DNA from: Chamaecyparis obtusa | Lineage: Eukaryota; Streptophyta; Pinopsida; Cupressales; Cupressaceae | Reading direction: 5' to 3' | DNA: 64,000 bases | NCBI GenBank assembly: GCA_027943335.1 | Contig: BSBK01006357.1 | Coordinates: forward strand, 453,001-517,000 | Shown: one piece after another, positions 48,533 through 60,400 of the stretch | How the letters are laid out: each line of letters opens with the position of its first letter | Position numbering within the stretch: the first letter of the stretch is position 1 | Made by a program: the position numbers and the translations under genes | Notes under the pieces: generated by a model | Told to the model about the DNA's origin: nothing | Databases searched by the model: none | Seen by the model: the letters and a program-made list of their open reading frames with translations, nothing else

Positions 48533-50018
48533 ATATTAAGAAAGTTGACTTGTGTTCAAGTGTTGAATATTTCAAGTAGGCATTGTGTATAGAATCTAAT
48601 TGAACTCCTTAGTGCACTATTTTATAGGTGTCAAGAGGAATGTTTATTTAGTTTGCATGATATGAATGAGAGTCCTATAAATATGAGAGCATCTAAGAAA
48701 AAAAATAGGGTAGAAATTTTTAGTCTAATAAATATAAACAAATAGGTGATGGTGCTTGAGTTGGTCAATCTTAGAACACTTAGATTTTCTCCTTGAGTCA
48801 ATGTGGACTCCTACATGATTATGATATATCCTACATAGTATATTTGTGTGGAAATAAAATTAAAATTGATGATGTTTTTCTACAAATTTTATTGACACAA
48901 AGCATCAAAAATGTGTGAGACATGTTCTATGTTCCTAACTCCCAACTCTTGTTAAATATGAAAACATCATCTAAGAAGATGATGGCTAAGAAGTTGAGAA
49001 TGATTCATAGGATAGTATTAATCAACTATATAATTTTTTTTGGCACATTGGTTATACCAAAATTCATGTGTATATATCCCACCCTTGATTTTTAATTTTG
49101 CTTCCATGCATCTTCAGGGTGGAATCATACTTGATAATATCTTTATTTGAGACCAATATTGGTGAAGTATTACACATTGTGAAGCTAGTTTGAGAGTACA
49201 TAAATCCATTCTAGGGGATACATGTTCTTTATTGTGATTTTTTTGATAATGTAATAGTAAATTTAAATGCATCACTCTTCATTTTTCTTTGGTACAACAA
49301 CTAGCAAGTTTTTAATTAAGGAACTAAACATACAAACACTTCAATTCTAAGGATTCCCTCTAGTATGATATTTTAAGAAACAAATGCAAGAGATGCATCA
49401 GATAAATAAGTAAAAAATTATATCCAAGTGAGTTAAGCTCATATTTATATACGATGGTGGTTTATCATGTTGTGCTACCTAAAATGACTAGGGACACATA
49501 ATCTGGGGAAAGAATAATAGAAGAGAGCAATGAGGGAATTTTTCATGAAGCATGGAAGATAGAATTAATATATAGTTGTAACAATTAAGATGAAGCACAT
49601 GAACTAGAAAATAGAAACACAAATTCAAGTAATCATGACACCTAATTTTTTCTTTTATTAAGAATCATGCTCTCCAACCATAATATTCTTATGAAATTCT
49701 ATTACTATATGAAATCGATAAATGAAGAGCATTAGATGGATACATAGAATTTAGAGGGGATAAATGAGTGGTTAATAACATGGTTGAATGTTCTGCTACT
49801 TGAAAATAAAGACCATGTTTAAAAAATGATTCAATCACAAGTAAAAGTACAAGGTTGTGTCACACTTTAGGCTAACTTATCAACACAACTAAATTTAAGT
49901 ATCTCTAACTAAAAATTAGTTTCGGTCAAACATATGGTCTAGATATATTCATTCTAGCTAAGCTAGATATGTGTCTCAACTTTTCTAATTGGAAGTGTCT
50001 ATTGAATGCATATTTTAG

Positions 50019-50945
50019 ACAACTTTGGGTCCAATTACCAAAAAAATAATATTATTTCAGAAAAGTGATGTTTCAACAACTCTCACTCCTTTTATTGATA
50101 TTGCTTTAAAAATATAAAAATACCCTTTTGTAGGGCTCAAAGTCAAAAATATGCTCATATAAATTTTATAGTGTTTTGATTAGATAGAATATATTATAAT
50201 TGTGAAATACTGCAAGTAGGTATTCTAACATTTGAGAAGATGTTGATTTGGAAAAAGAAAACAATACTAAATCATATCAAAAAAATTTAAAAAACATACG
50301 GTTCACTAGAGGAGAGAGTCCTCTTCAAGAATATATAATTTTTTTTTATTGGGATAGATTTGATAGGGAAAATATGGTGGGAGACTAAAACTATCGATTT
50401 CAGGTAAGTTGGACTTTGAGTTGTTATAACAGAGAAAATGTAGATCAAAAATGTTTTTTTCTTTTTTCATGCATTGGCTATACAACTTTGGGTCCAATTA
50501 CCAAAAAAATAATATTATTTCAGAAAAGTGATGTTTCAACAACTTTCACTCCTTTTATTGATATTGCTTTAAAAATATAAAAATACCCTTTTGTAGGGCT
50601 CAAAGTCAAAAATATGCTCATATAAATTTTATAGTGTTTTGATTAGATAGAATATATTATAATTGTGAAATACTGCAAGTAGGTATTCTAAGATTTGAGA
50701 AGATGTTGATTTGGAAAAAGAAAACAATACTAAATCATATCAAATTTTTTAAAAAAACATACGGTTCACTAGAGGAGAGAGTCCTCTTCAAGAATATATA
50801 ATTTTTTTTAATTGGGATAGATTTGATAGGGAAAATATGGTGGGAGACTAAAACTATTGATTTCAGGTAAGTTGGACTTTGAGTTGTTATAACAGAGAAA
50901 ATGTAGATCAAAAATGTTTTTTTCTTTTTTCATGCATTGGCTATA
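50019..50945 (+). repeat. 463-bp direct tandem duplication, nearly identical copies
   Basis: Copy 1 at 50019-50481 and copy 2 at 50482-50945 both begin ACAACTTTGGGTCCAATTAC and end CATGCATTGGCTAT. Only a handful of differences are visible by eye, so this duplication is much younger than its surroundings. Non-coding. Confidence 0.92.
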
Positions 50946-51119
50946 TATGTCACCCATAACATATTTTGAAATCAAAGGAAAAAATGTTATTTTAACACAT
51001 TTCATTAGTTAACATCATCTTCAAATTCCAAACAAAAATGTCACTTTTATACCATTCAAGTTGAACAATTTGGTGTTGTTAACCTTTTCCTTTATAAAAG
51101 TGTGACACGAGTGAGAAGA

Positions 51120-51740
51120 AGGGGATTTGAAATACACTAGTGATAAATATTGTTAAGTGGGTTGGAAAAATCTTCTCAAATGATGTCTTCTCAAAGAGTG
51201 AAAGGTATTTTTTGAGTGTGAGTGGATAGTCACAATTTTGATAGCCATACCAATGGTTTGGAAGAGATCTCATGCGAAGTGTTTAGTGCTCATTTTAGTC
51301 AACTAGTCATCATATTTATTTGGCTAAGTGTGATGTACTTTCACAATACTCATTTCTCCAATTATGAAGCATGACTATGCAATCCTACTCACATTAAACC
51401 CAAAACTTAGGTAGCTTGGCTAATAATAGGCTAAGAAATTTTGAATGGAGTGGTGAGATATTGATTTGAATTATAATAGTGGGAAATATTGTTAAGTAGG
51501 TTAGAAAAATGTTCTCAAATGATGTCTTCTCAAAGAGAGAAAGGTATTTTTTGAGTGTGAGTGGATGTTCACAATTTTGATAGCCATACCAATAATTTGG
51601 AAGAGATCTCATGCAAAGTGTTTAGTTTTTATTTTAGTCAACTAGCCATCATGTTTATTTGGCTAAGTGTGATGTACTTTCATGGTATTCATTCTCCATT
51701 TGTGAAGCATGACTACACAATCCTACTCACATTGTCATTG
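51120..51740 (+). repeat. about 339-bp tandem duplication
   Basis: The block with ATGATGTCTTCTCAAAGAG and AAAGGTATTTTTTGAGTGTG occurs at an offset of 339 bp (for example TCTCAAATGATG at 51174 and 51513). More diverged than the neighbouring 463-bp duplication. Confidence 0.85.
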
Positions 51741-52547
51741 ACATTGCAAGGTCAATGATTGTCATGCTTTAAATATGAAAAGAATCTCTAATTACCTTGT
51801 AAAATCCCTACTTTTCTTATAAGAACCTTTAAATGAAGGAATGTGTAGTGCCTACCCTAGTGACACTTCTATTGATACTGGACATAGACACAATTAGTAA
51901 TTTTGATTATGATGGATTCTATGATTTAGATTAGATAATGAGACACTTTTAGTTTATGTTTGGATAATATATTTATTGTTATGTTGGTTTATACTTGGCT
52001 CAGAATGTTATGTGATTAATTAAGTCCTAAAAGATTGTTTATAACATTCTGCCTATATACATGTTTACACTATTGATGATAATAATCCATTCCATTTCAT
52101 TTCATTATGAGATTATGTTTATTTTGGAGCTAACAATACTAACCCAATCATGCTTTAGAATGAATACTGTCTGATGTGTGTGTAGGATGATGAGAGGCAG
52201 TCGTAGTCACTCTTGTGGGAGATCCACACGTTGTCACACTCCCCCTCCTTGTCTGTCATTGTTTATATATATGGATATGCATCGACTCCACTTGGATATA
52301 GAGGTTTGAGTGTGCCTTCAAAATCCTCAAACATTGTTATTGTGGAGATATTACCAAGGTTCCCTCAAGCAGACCCTTTTGACTTAGGTTCCTGTGTACG
52401 GATATCATCTTATTTTGGGTTGGGTAGTATCATTATTTTAGTATGGTTTTTATGTTTATATTCTATTCAAGTGAGTATGTTCTTATTGTTCTTGTCAATT
52501 GTTTTTTTGTACTATGATTCTTGGCTATGTTTTCATATGTGATTAAG

Positions 52548-52772
<225 letters not shown>

Positions 52773-53503
52773 GTGCACACATATATTCCTATGTATGTGT
52801 GTGTGTGCATAAATATGCTTGTTATATAAATATTATATTTGTGAAATAAAATAAATGAAGAAATATAAAAATGCCTAATTAACAAAACTATCTTGTCTAG
52901 GAGATTTGAACCAAAGACCTCCTAGGAGCAAGGTTAGCTAGTTTACTATTGGGCTAAGGGAGTTATTCGATAATATTATGTATAATTATTATATTTGATA
53001 ACTTAGTAAGCTAATTAAGTTAATTAAAAATTAAAACTTTCAATCTTATGAGTTTCATGGAATGAGGAAGTTGGGTTTGATTATTGTTTAATTATTTTGA
53101 ACCCATTTATAGTAGTTGGAGCAGTTGCTTCCCATAAAGAAACTCCTCCAACCATATAGTTGGAAAGGAAAAATTTATAGGAGCGGGGTGGGGGGGAATT
53201 TGGAGAGGAGAAAAATTGGAGGAAGTTGCTAGTTACAAGATTTGGAAATAGGGGAGATTATAGTGTGAGCCATTATTGGATTTAGGAAATTAGATTAAAA
53301 AGCATTGTAGGATTTGGGAAAAATAATAGTTTGGGAGTCTCTGTGTAAATTGAAGGAGTAGATACTACCTGTAGCTCGGAGAAGAGAATTTGGATCTGCA
53401 TAGGAAGGTGGAGGGCATTGGAGGATTGACGTTTTGTTCAACGCCAAGGGATTTCTTCATAGGACTCCAGGTAGGTTCTGGAACTAGGAAGAACCCTTTT
53501 TCT

Positions 53504-53530
53504 TGTGTGTGTGTGTGTGTGTATGTGTGT
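53504..53530. repeat. (TG)n microsatellite
   Basis: 27 bp of TG repeat with one interruption (TATG). Confidence 0.9.
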
Positions 53531-53900
53531 ATTTTGAAATGTGTATTTAATAATATAATTCTATTGATGCAATTATATAAAATACTATAGTTCAAAATTC
53601 AAATGATATGTATAATGCTTTAAGAAAGATAAAAATAATCTAGAAATGATCTAAGATTTATGCTTGTAGAAAATTTTCATATTTCTTTGTCAGACATTAG
53701 AATAGTAAAAGAAAGAAAGAATAGTTAAAATAATACTAAAATAAATGATAGTAAAAACAATTAAATTAGTAGGTTGTTTCTTTTAAAAGATTTTATAAAA
53801 CCAAGTGGTAATTGGGGAAAGGTTTTATTTTTAGGTAAATTTGTGATTTTTTACAAATCTCTATCCTATAGAGTTTTAAATTCTTAAAAAAACCAAATGG

Positions 53901-53903
<3 letters not shown>

Positions 53904-53947
<44 letters not shown>
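53904..53947. repeat. (TA)n array, left flank of the GC-rich block
   Basis: 44 bp of TA repeat. Confidence 0.95.
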
Positions 53948-53952
<5 letters not shown>

Positions 53953-54162
53953 AATAAAAGTAAAAATACTTTTAATATTTTAATTTTTTTTTAAAAGTTG
54001 CCGGAGGTGGGGCCGCTATCTCCCCACCCCCGCAGACCACCCCACAAAGGGACTGCGGGTGCCCTACAAGTATTACGAGGGCTTCAACCCCTGTGACATG
54101 GGGACCTCATAAGAGGGACCCGCATGAGGGGGGATAAGCCCCTTTCAAATTTTAAAAAAAGG

Positions 54163-54166
<4 letters not shown>
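53948..54166. mobile_element. GC-rich block between two (TA)n arrays; possible microsatellite-targeting element
   Basis: A roughly 220-bp segment with a GC-rich core (53998-54147) sits exactly between two (TA)n arrays in very AT-rich DNA. The core contains an inverted repeat GGTGGGG/CCCCACC around 54006-54028. The edges next to the arrays are AT-rich (TTTTAATA..., ...AAATTTTAAAAAAA). The arrangement recalls the rice Micron family, short elements found embedded in (TA)n. I see no terminal repeats and no coding function, and it could also be unrelated unique DNA. Confidence 0.35.

Positions 54167-54222
<56 letters not shown>
54167..54222. repeat. (TA)n array, right flank of the GC-rich block
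   Basis: 56 bp of TA repeat. Confidence 0.95.
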
Positions 54223-54227
<5 letters not shown>

Positions 54228-54604
54228 ATATATTATTTAAATCATATTTAAATTGGAATTTTTTTTTTTAAAGTCAAATTAATATATAAAAGACTTTAGA
54301 TTTGATTCAACATTAGGACCAGAGGCTGATGAGTTTTATGTGAATTAGATCACTCTGTTTATAGCTTTAATTTTTTGGGGGTTTCTTTTATGTGCCTTGT
54401 GATGCCCTCCATTGTTTTGTACTCTTTTGGTGAATGGATAAGGGTTGGACTCATCCTAAGGATATGGGGTCCTAAAAGAGTTCCTACACCTGTGTAATGG
54501 GTTCTTTAAATGACATGTTTGAGTAGGGTAACTAGGTACCCTAGGTAGTGTTGGCATTAAGCAGAATTGCCACTAGTGACAACACTTATTTGCATTCTGG
54601 ATGT

Positions 54605-54785
54605 AAACCGAGCAGACAGTGCAAACCGAGCAGACAGTGCAAATCGAGCAGTCAGTGTAAACTGAGCAGACAGTGCAAATCGAGCAGATAGTGCAAATCG
54701 AGCAGACAGTGCAAACCGAGCAGATAGTGCAAACTGAGCAGACAGTGCAAACCGAGCAGACAGTGCAAACCGAGCAAGTTAGTAC
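54605..54785 (+). repeat. 18-bp minisatellite in E 5' LTR, nine units plus a variant
   Basis: Unit AAACCGAGCAGACAGTGC. Several units read AAATCGAG or AAACTGAG, C-to-T changes at CCG. The 3' LTR has eight units plus the variant, which exactly explains the 18-bp length difference. Antisense frames rich in Cys-Ser-Val-Cys are artefacts of the repeat. Confidence 0.95.
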
Positions 54786-55062
54786 AAACCGATCAGGACA
54801 ATGTAAACCGAGTAACATCTTGTCTACCGAGTCACCAATGCTTACCGAGTTCAATACCTACCGAGTGATCAGTATGAACCGTGCCTTCACTTCTACCGAG
54901 TGCATGACGATGCCGAGTAATGCAGTAGACGCCGAGTATCAGAAAGTCACCGAGTCAGTTTGAAGGAACCGAGTAACCATATTTGGGCCGACTTAGTTGC
55001 ACTTATGTTTATTTGTCAAGCCGACTGTATAATTGTAATTGTAATTAATTGTTTGAGACTTG

Positions 55063-55070
55063 TATATAAA
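55063..55070 (+). promoter_or_regulatory. TATA box of element E 5' LTR
   Basis: TATATAAA, also at 61299-61306 in the 3' LTR. It lies about 90 bp downstream of the last ACCGAG motif. Confidence 0.7.
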
Positions 55071-55494
55071 CAATGTTGTAGAAATAAAAGATGCAATACA
55101 AGTAATGAAATATATGAAGTAGAATATATGTGAAAGAGAAGGAAAGGCAGAAATAAGCGAATTACAAAAAGCTTCAGAAGTATAAGATACAGCAAAGACA
55201 AATTCATCACAGAAGGTGATCAGTACATCAGCGAATCTCATTCAGCAATCCAGTTGCAAAGCAGAGATCTACTGTTTCATTCTAACAGGTGAATCAGTAC
55301 TAAATCCTTTAACCGGGTAGACTTAACAGTCTTTGTAAAAATCTCTTTACCGAGTGCATACTTCACTGTATGTTTGTAAATCCTTTAACAGGGTGGATTT
55401 AGCAATCCTTATTGCTCCTAACAGGGAAGATCATCAGAAGTGATCAAATTGTAAGCCTTAACCGGCCAACTTTATTCTGCAGTATTAAAGCTTT

Positions 55495-55511
55495 GTGGGT
55501 TTCATCCCCAC
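55495..55511 (+). promoter_or_regulatory. leader hairpin of element E
   Basis: GTGGG, loop TTTCATC, CCCAC: a 5-bp stem 196 nt before the LTR end and about 430 nt after the TATA box. Identical in the 3' LTR (61731-61747). Same position and loop type as in element A, with a different stem. Confidence 0.55.
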
Positions 55512-55709
55512 CCCAGTTTTACTTTCTTTTGGAAGGTTTCTGGGTAACCAAATCTATGTGTCATTATTGTGAATGTTTTTAAGTTTCATGCTCTCTGTAT
55601 GCAAAGGTTAAAAGGTAAATTATATGTTAAAATTAAAAGAAAATTTGGAGTTACTGATTCACCCCTCCCCTCTCAGTAACTCGGTTAATTCCTGAATATT
55701 TCCAACAAT

Positions 55710-55721
55710 TGGTATCAGAGC
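55710..55721 (+). promoter_or_regulatory. primer-binding site of element E (initiator Met-tRNA)
   Basis: TGGTATCAGAGC, exact standard sequence, two bases after the LTR. Confidence 0.92.
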
Positions 55722-55773
55722 TACATTGGTTCTCAAGACAAAGCTTAACTAGCTTGAGCAAAGATCCAGGACA

Positions 55774-56886
55774 ATGGAGGTATTCAAACTGAACAAGGTG
55801 ATTGAAAATGAAAAGCTAGATCTGGAAATGGCCATAGCTAAACTCAAAGAAGCAAAAGAACATCTTTCCCAATCCTTAAGGAGAAGGAAGGAACTTGCAA
55901 ATCAGATGAATGATCAGAATTATATTGAAGAAAAGATTGAAGATCTTCTTCCCTCAAACAACTCAGATGAAGCAAACAATGCTATCAAAGAACTCCTAGA
56001 AAAGAATGGGTCTCTGCAGGAAGAAGTGAGAAAATTGAAAAGAGAACAAGAACTACACTCTACAAGATTTTGTGAGATCTTGGAACAGAAAAACAAGTTG
56101 AAAGATGAATTAGATGGAAGAAACATTGAAGTCCAAAACAAAACCCTTCAGCTAGAAAATCTAATTGATCAGATCTCTCATACAAATGAAGAAATTCTAA
56201 ATCTAAGATCAGAAATAGAAAACACAAAAGAAGAACTAAGATCTGAAAAGGAAATCAATCTAAGATTGATGGATGACCTAAACGCTGAAAAACAAATCAA
56301 TGAAGGAATGCTGAAAAGTCAAGAAGACTTGAATCAGCTGTATGAACGAAATCTTCATAGGCAAAAAGGAAAAGCAGGACTTGGATACAAAGAAGAAGGC
56401 GAATCCTCTAAGCAAGGTACTCAAAGAAATAAAAAACCTACTTGTAATCATTGTGGTAAAATAGGACATACTTCAAATAAATGTTGGAACAATGAAAAAG
56501 CAGAATTCAATGGAAAATGTTATAGCTGCAATCAACCTGGTCATAAAGCAAATGAATGCAGGGAAAAACCTAGATTCAGAGGTAATTGTCACAAGTGCAA
56601 CAAACAAGGTCACAAGGCATCCGAGTGCAGATCCAAGACATTTAATCCAGCAGAACAAATTGTGAAAGCAATGTTTGGATGGGACTACAACACCTGGTGT
56701 AGATGTCATTACTGTGGAGAATATGGACACATTGGCATGAATTGCATAAAACATCATCTAAGGAAAAGAGATACTACCGTAAGATGTTTCAAATGCACTA
56801 AACTCGGTCACATAGCCAGAAACTGCATGAATGCTAATGAAATTGAAGAAGGAAAGAAGAATGAAGCAACTAAGGTCAGGAAATAG
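55774..56886 (+). CDS. Element E Gag-like protein with coiled coil and five zinc knuckles
   Basis: 370 aa, ATG 52 bp after the primer site. Residues 1-210 are charged and heptad-like (a long coiled coil). Residues 220-360 hold five CX2CX4HX4C knuckles: CNHCGKIGHTSNKC, CYSCNQPGHKANEC, CHKCNKQGHKASEC, CHYCGEYGHIGMNC and CFKCTKLGHIARNC. The usual copia capsid (UBN2) domain is not visible, so the coiled coil may replace it. The role is presumably binding and packaging the element's RNA. After the TAG stop the same frame runs on for 26 codons to TAA 56965-56967, with WIPKATEQ resembling the Gag end of related elements. The stop may therefore be a recent nonsense change. Confidence 0.85.
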   Translation: MEVFKLNKVIENEKLDLEMAIAKLKEAKEHLSQSLRRRKELANQMNDQNYIEEKIEDLLPSNNSDEANNAIKELLEKNGSLQEEVRKLKREQELHSTRFCEILEQKNKLKDELDGRNIEVQNKTLQLENLIDQISHTNEEILNLRSEIENTKEELRSEKEINLRLMDDLNAEKQINEGMLKSQEDLNQLYERNLHRQKGKAGLGYKEEGESSKQGTQRNKKPTCNHCGKIGHTSNKCWNNEKAEFNGKCYSCNQPGHKANECREKPRFRGNCHKCNKQGHKASECRSKTFNPAEQIVKAMFGWDYNTWCRCHYCGEYGHIGMNCIKHHLRKRDTTVRCFKCTKLGHIARNCMNANEIEEGKKNEATKVRK

Positions 56887-56967
56887 GTGAGACAAAAATG
56901 GATTCCTAAAGCTACCGAGCAATCCAGTCCAAGTAATGGAATGGATGGCTCTATCGACTCAAATTAA

Positions 56968-57408
56968 ATTTCCAAGGAGGCACTGGAACTGTACTCTCAC
57001 AGATCAATCTCAAGCAGTTCCAGAACCGAAATTAAAAGAAAAGTCTAAATCAGCATGCAAGATGCAGTGAGATCACAGGGAGGTCGGTATAGTCTTCACC
57101 GAGCAAGGTCGGTATAGTCTTCACCGAGCAAGGTCGGTACCTGTCTTTACCGAGCGAGGTCGGAGCATTATGAATTCTCGAGTTCACCGAGTTGCGAAGT
57201 CTTTTCCGAGCAATTAATTCTTAGTGGGTGACAGTCTGTCTGAATTCCTACCCTAATTTGAAATGAGCATTAATGACAGAATTGTAAACAAAAAGCAAGT
57301 AATCGAACTCATTCTTCACCACGAATCTTTAGCACTTTGAGAGCAGAAAACTTCAAGGGCAACCCGGCGATTTAATACTCTTGCGAAAGGAATTTTCTGT
57401 GAGCTACC
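56968..57408 (+). other. E inter-ORF spacer with 25-bp repeats
   Basis: No coding content. At 57081-57156 a 25-26-bp unit AGGTCGGTATAGTCTTCACC-plus-GAGCA occurs three times, with a fourth partial copy. It carries the same ACCGAG core as the U3 repeats. The end of the spacer, GAGCTACCATGG, gives the next ORF a strong initiation context. Confidence 0.75.
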
Positions 57409-60400
57409 ATGGCATCATCCAGCACTTCAGTGAAGAAAGGATCTGATATGTTAGTTCAAGGGGAGTGGAAAGCACCAGATTTTAAGATCGTGCCCGCAAT
57501 TGCAGCCGCCCTAGATCCGAACGGAGCTCAATCTCAGATTCCTCCTAAGGTACTGCTTATCAACAATATCCGTAATCATTTTAACTGTTCAATTCAAGAA
57601 ATGGGAAACCTAGAACTAGACATTGTGCGTGAGGAACTATGTGTGGATAGTATTTTGAAACCCGAGCACAAACATCTGGAAGATAAGGGTTTAGTCCACA
57701 TTGCACATCTTCCTCGAAACTTTCGAGATAAATGGGTTAGGTACATTCTCAGCCGAGTACATGATGGCAAGATTTGGCTTGAGCAACCTATTGAGATCAC
57801 AAAGAAAATGATTCATCAAGTCACCGGTCTTCCCATGTTGAACAAAGCTAAAACTACCAAAACCCTAGGTCAGACGGAACTAGAAAAGAAAACCCTAGCC
57901 GAGTGGGATGGTAGAGGCATGAAAGTTAGCAGCATTACTGATGCTGAACTAAAGTTTGGTACACATATCATTGCACACAAGATTTACAGTTCTAGTCGAC
58001 AGAACAGTGTCTCATGTGAAGCTGTTGACCTAGCATACAAAGTGGTCAAAAACAACTTGACATTTGACCTAGCAGACTTATTATTGAAACAGTTCAACAA
58101 GAACATGGAAAGCATCAAAACTTCCAAAAACAATCCATGTAAGTTTGGATCCTTATTAGTCTGTTTATTCTTCTATGTTCAGAAATTCTTCCCCTCAAAA
58201 GGAAAAGTTGTATGGAGAAAAGATGTGCCAGTACTTTATGAAATTAATGAATACATCGCAGAAATGGGTGAAAACTTTGAAAGCATCATGGATAATTATT
58301 TTGAGTCTTTCAAAGAGAAAATGAATGACAGATTCCGGATTCCACAGAAGTTGGTGGAAGATTACAAAGATGACATCTGTTTTATGGTAGATTGTGATAA
58401 TGTGTATATTCAAGCAGTTAAACCGAGAACTGTATATGTAAAACCTCTTCCCTATGAAGTAAATATTGATGAAACCAAGAACATTATTGAAGCTCTTCTA
58501 AATCAGCCTGTAAATCCCAAAGCTCCATATTTTGGAACATATGATGAAGCTAAGATGAGAATTGAACTAAGCATAAAGCTTCCACAGGTGGTAAACAAAG
58601 GAAAGAAAAGGATAGCTAAAATGCAAATGATAACCGAGGAGAAAGAAGAAATAGGTGAAAAAGAAGAAGAAAAGGATGAGAAAACAGAGGAACCAGAACC
58701 TGCAAAGAAGAAAGGAAAAGTTTTTATCACTAAGGCATCTGTGCCTCCCACTGCTGTGTTTACAAGGAGAAATACAAGAGGAAAGGCAGACAAGGCAGAA
58801 AAGGCAGATAAAGACATAGTATTCAAAAGGCCTCCTCTAAGCCTTCAAGAAAAGCTCAAACTCTTCAGAGATGGATCAGGATCTGGAGTAAGTAACATAA
58901 AATCCCTGAGATATGAAACCAGATCGGAAGCAGAACAGAAGGAAATAGAAGATGCTGTTGTTGAGAAGATGGGACAGTGGAAATACTCTCCTGAAGAAAT
59001 TACCCCACAGGTTCCAGCAGTTCTATTGAATCCAATAAAAATGAGATGGAGCAATGCAAGGCAAACTGTGATAGACATATTTGATCAAAACCTGAGACAG
59101 TTGATGCCGAGCCTGAATAATGATGAAGTAAAGAAGGCACTAAAAGAAAATGAAAATAAAATGACATTGAAGTTCAATACCTGTTTGATTTTGATCAACA
59201 ATATTGAATCGGTTGTGAAGGCTGCAAAAGCCACATGGAAGAACATATACCACCTTCACCAACCGAGCATTGAAACTGTAATAATTAAAGATATTGAAGA
59301 TGACAGCGATGAGCAAGAAGAAGACACTGAGGTAGATGATACTGTAAGGATAGCAGCAGAAGTCATTGCATCCTTTCCTACCTCTCCAGTGAAAGTCTCT
59401 TCATCCAGCCCAGAGACACCTTCAAGCATGGTTGTGACAACTTCTACATTTGTCCAATCATTCCCAGCAACATCAGAGGCAGCAACCATTTCTTCTACCG
59501 AGCTGCAGTCTCCTGCACCATCAAGTTTTCCAGCAGTAAGTCTTCCAGCTTTTGAATCATCAAGTGTAAATATTTTAAGTTCTCCAGTAGAAAGTATACC
59601 AGTGTCAATAGCTAGCCCTACTTTATCTACTGTCACTACTACAAGAGCATTAAGTACAGATAAGCCTAAGGCTCTACCGAGTATAAAATTTTTGGGTAAA
59701 AATATAGTTGAGGATATAGACCTAGATGAAGAGATAGAGATTCCTACATTAGATTTTGCAAATCTCTCAGCAGACCAGATGCAGAATATAGGTGAGATCC
59801 TCCAAAGGAAAGCAAAACAAAAGAAGCTTAAGGAGGAGAGAGACAAGGAGTATCAAATCATCAAGGATGCTAAGGACATTTTGTCTGATGCATTAGGCAT
59901 TAAAGTAGACTCCTCCCAGCATGTTTTGTTACAATTGGCAGAAGCAGTTGAGAAATACAATGAGGACTCATCCGGGATAGAAAAGTTAGTTGAAAGAGCC
60001 GAGAAGAGATTCAACAATAAAGTGCTTGAGCACATTGCTCAGCACATAGCTATCAACCAAGTGGAATTGTCTTCAGTTTTGACTAACATAGAGTCTATTT
60101 ATTCGAATGCTACCTCTCTTTTGGCCAGACTATGCAATTTTGCCGAGTTCACAAAGGATGCCAAAGATAAAATGAATAAAATGGATGAGGATATGAAGAT
60201 TAGCATACAGAAGCTGCAACTTGAACCAAGTTCAAGCTCTGCTCATCACATGAAAATTTCACATCTATCCAATATGCAGTATGATCTATTGAAAGAAGAC
60301 TCAAGGATCCGGTCCACACTGCTAGACATCCAACACATGATCCTTCCCATCATGAATACAATGTATAAGCACATTGAACATTCCAGAACATTGATTCATG

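Larger units (their letters stand above)
54549..55707 (+). mobile_element. Element E 5' LTR
   Basis: 1159 bp. U3 has an 18-bp repeat array and further ACCGAG motifs up to about 54975, then TATA (55063), CCTTTAAC-type motifs (55290-55440), hairpin (55495-55511) and the end TTTCCAACA. Confidence 0.95.

Noticed and set aside
52213..52542. 109-aa ORF with hydrophobic stretch
   Set aside because: Runs into the microsatellite, with no recognisable family; likely chance.
54605..54785. CRISPR-like array
   Set aside because: Units are contiguous 18-mers with no spacers, inside an LTR of a plant retrotransposon.
54573..54854. Minus-strand Cys-Ser-Val-Cys repeat ORF (also 60827-61090)
   Set aside because: Antisense reading of the 18-bp LTR repeat; present in both LTRs and changes with unit number.
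59256..59846. 196-aa minus-strand ORF
   Set aside because: Antisense shadow of the intact 1050-aa ORF in its Ser/Thr-rich part.
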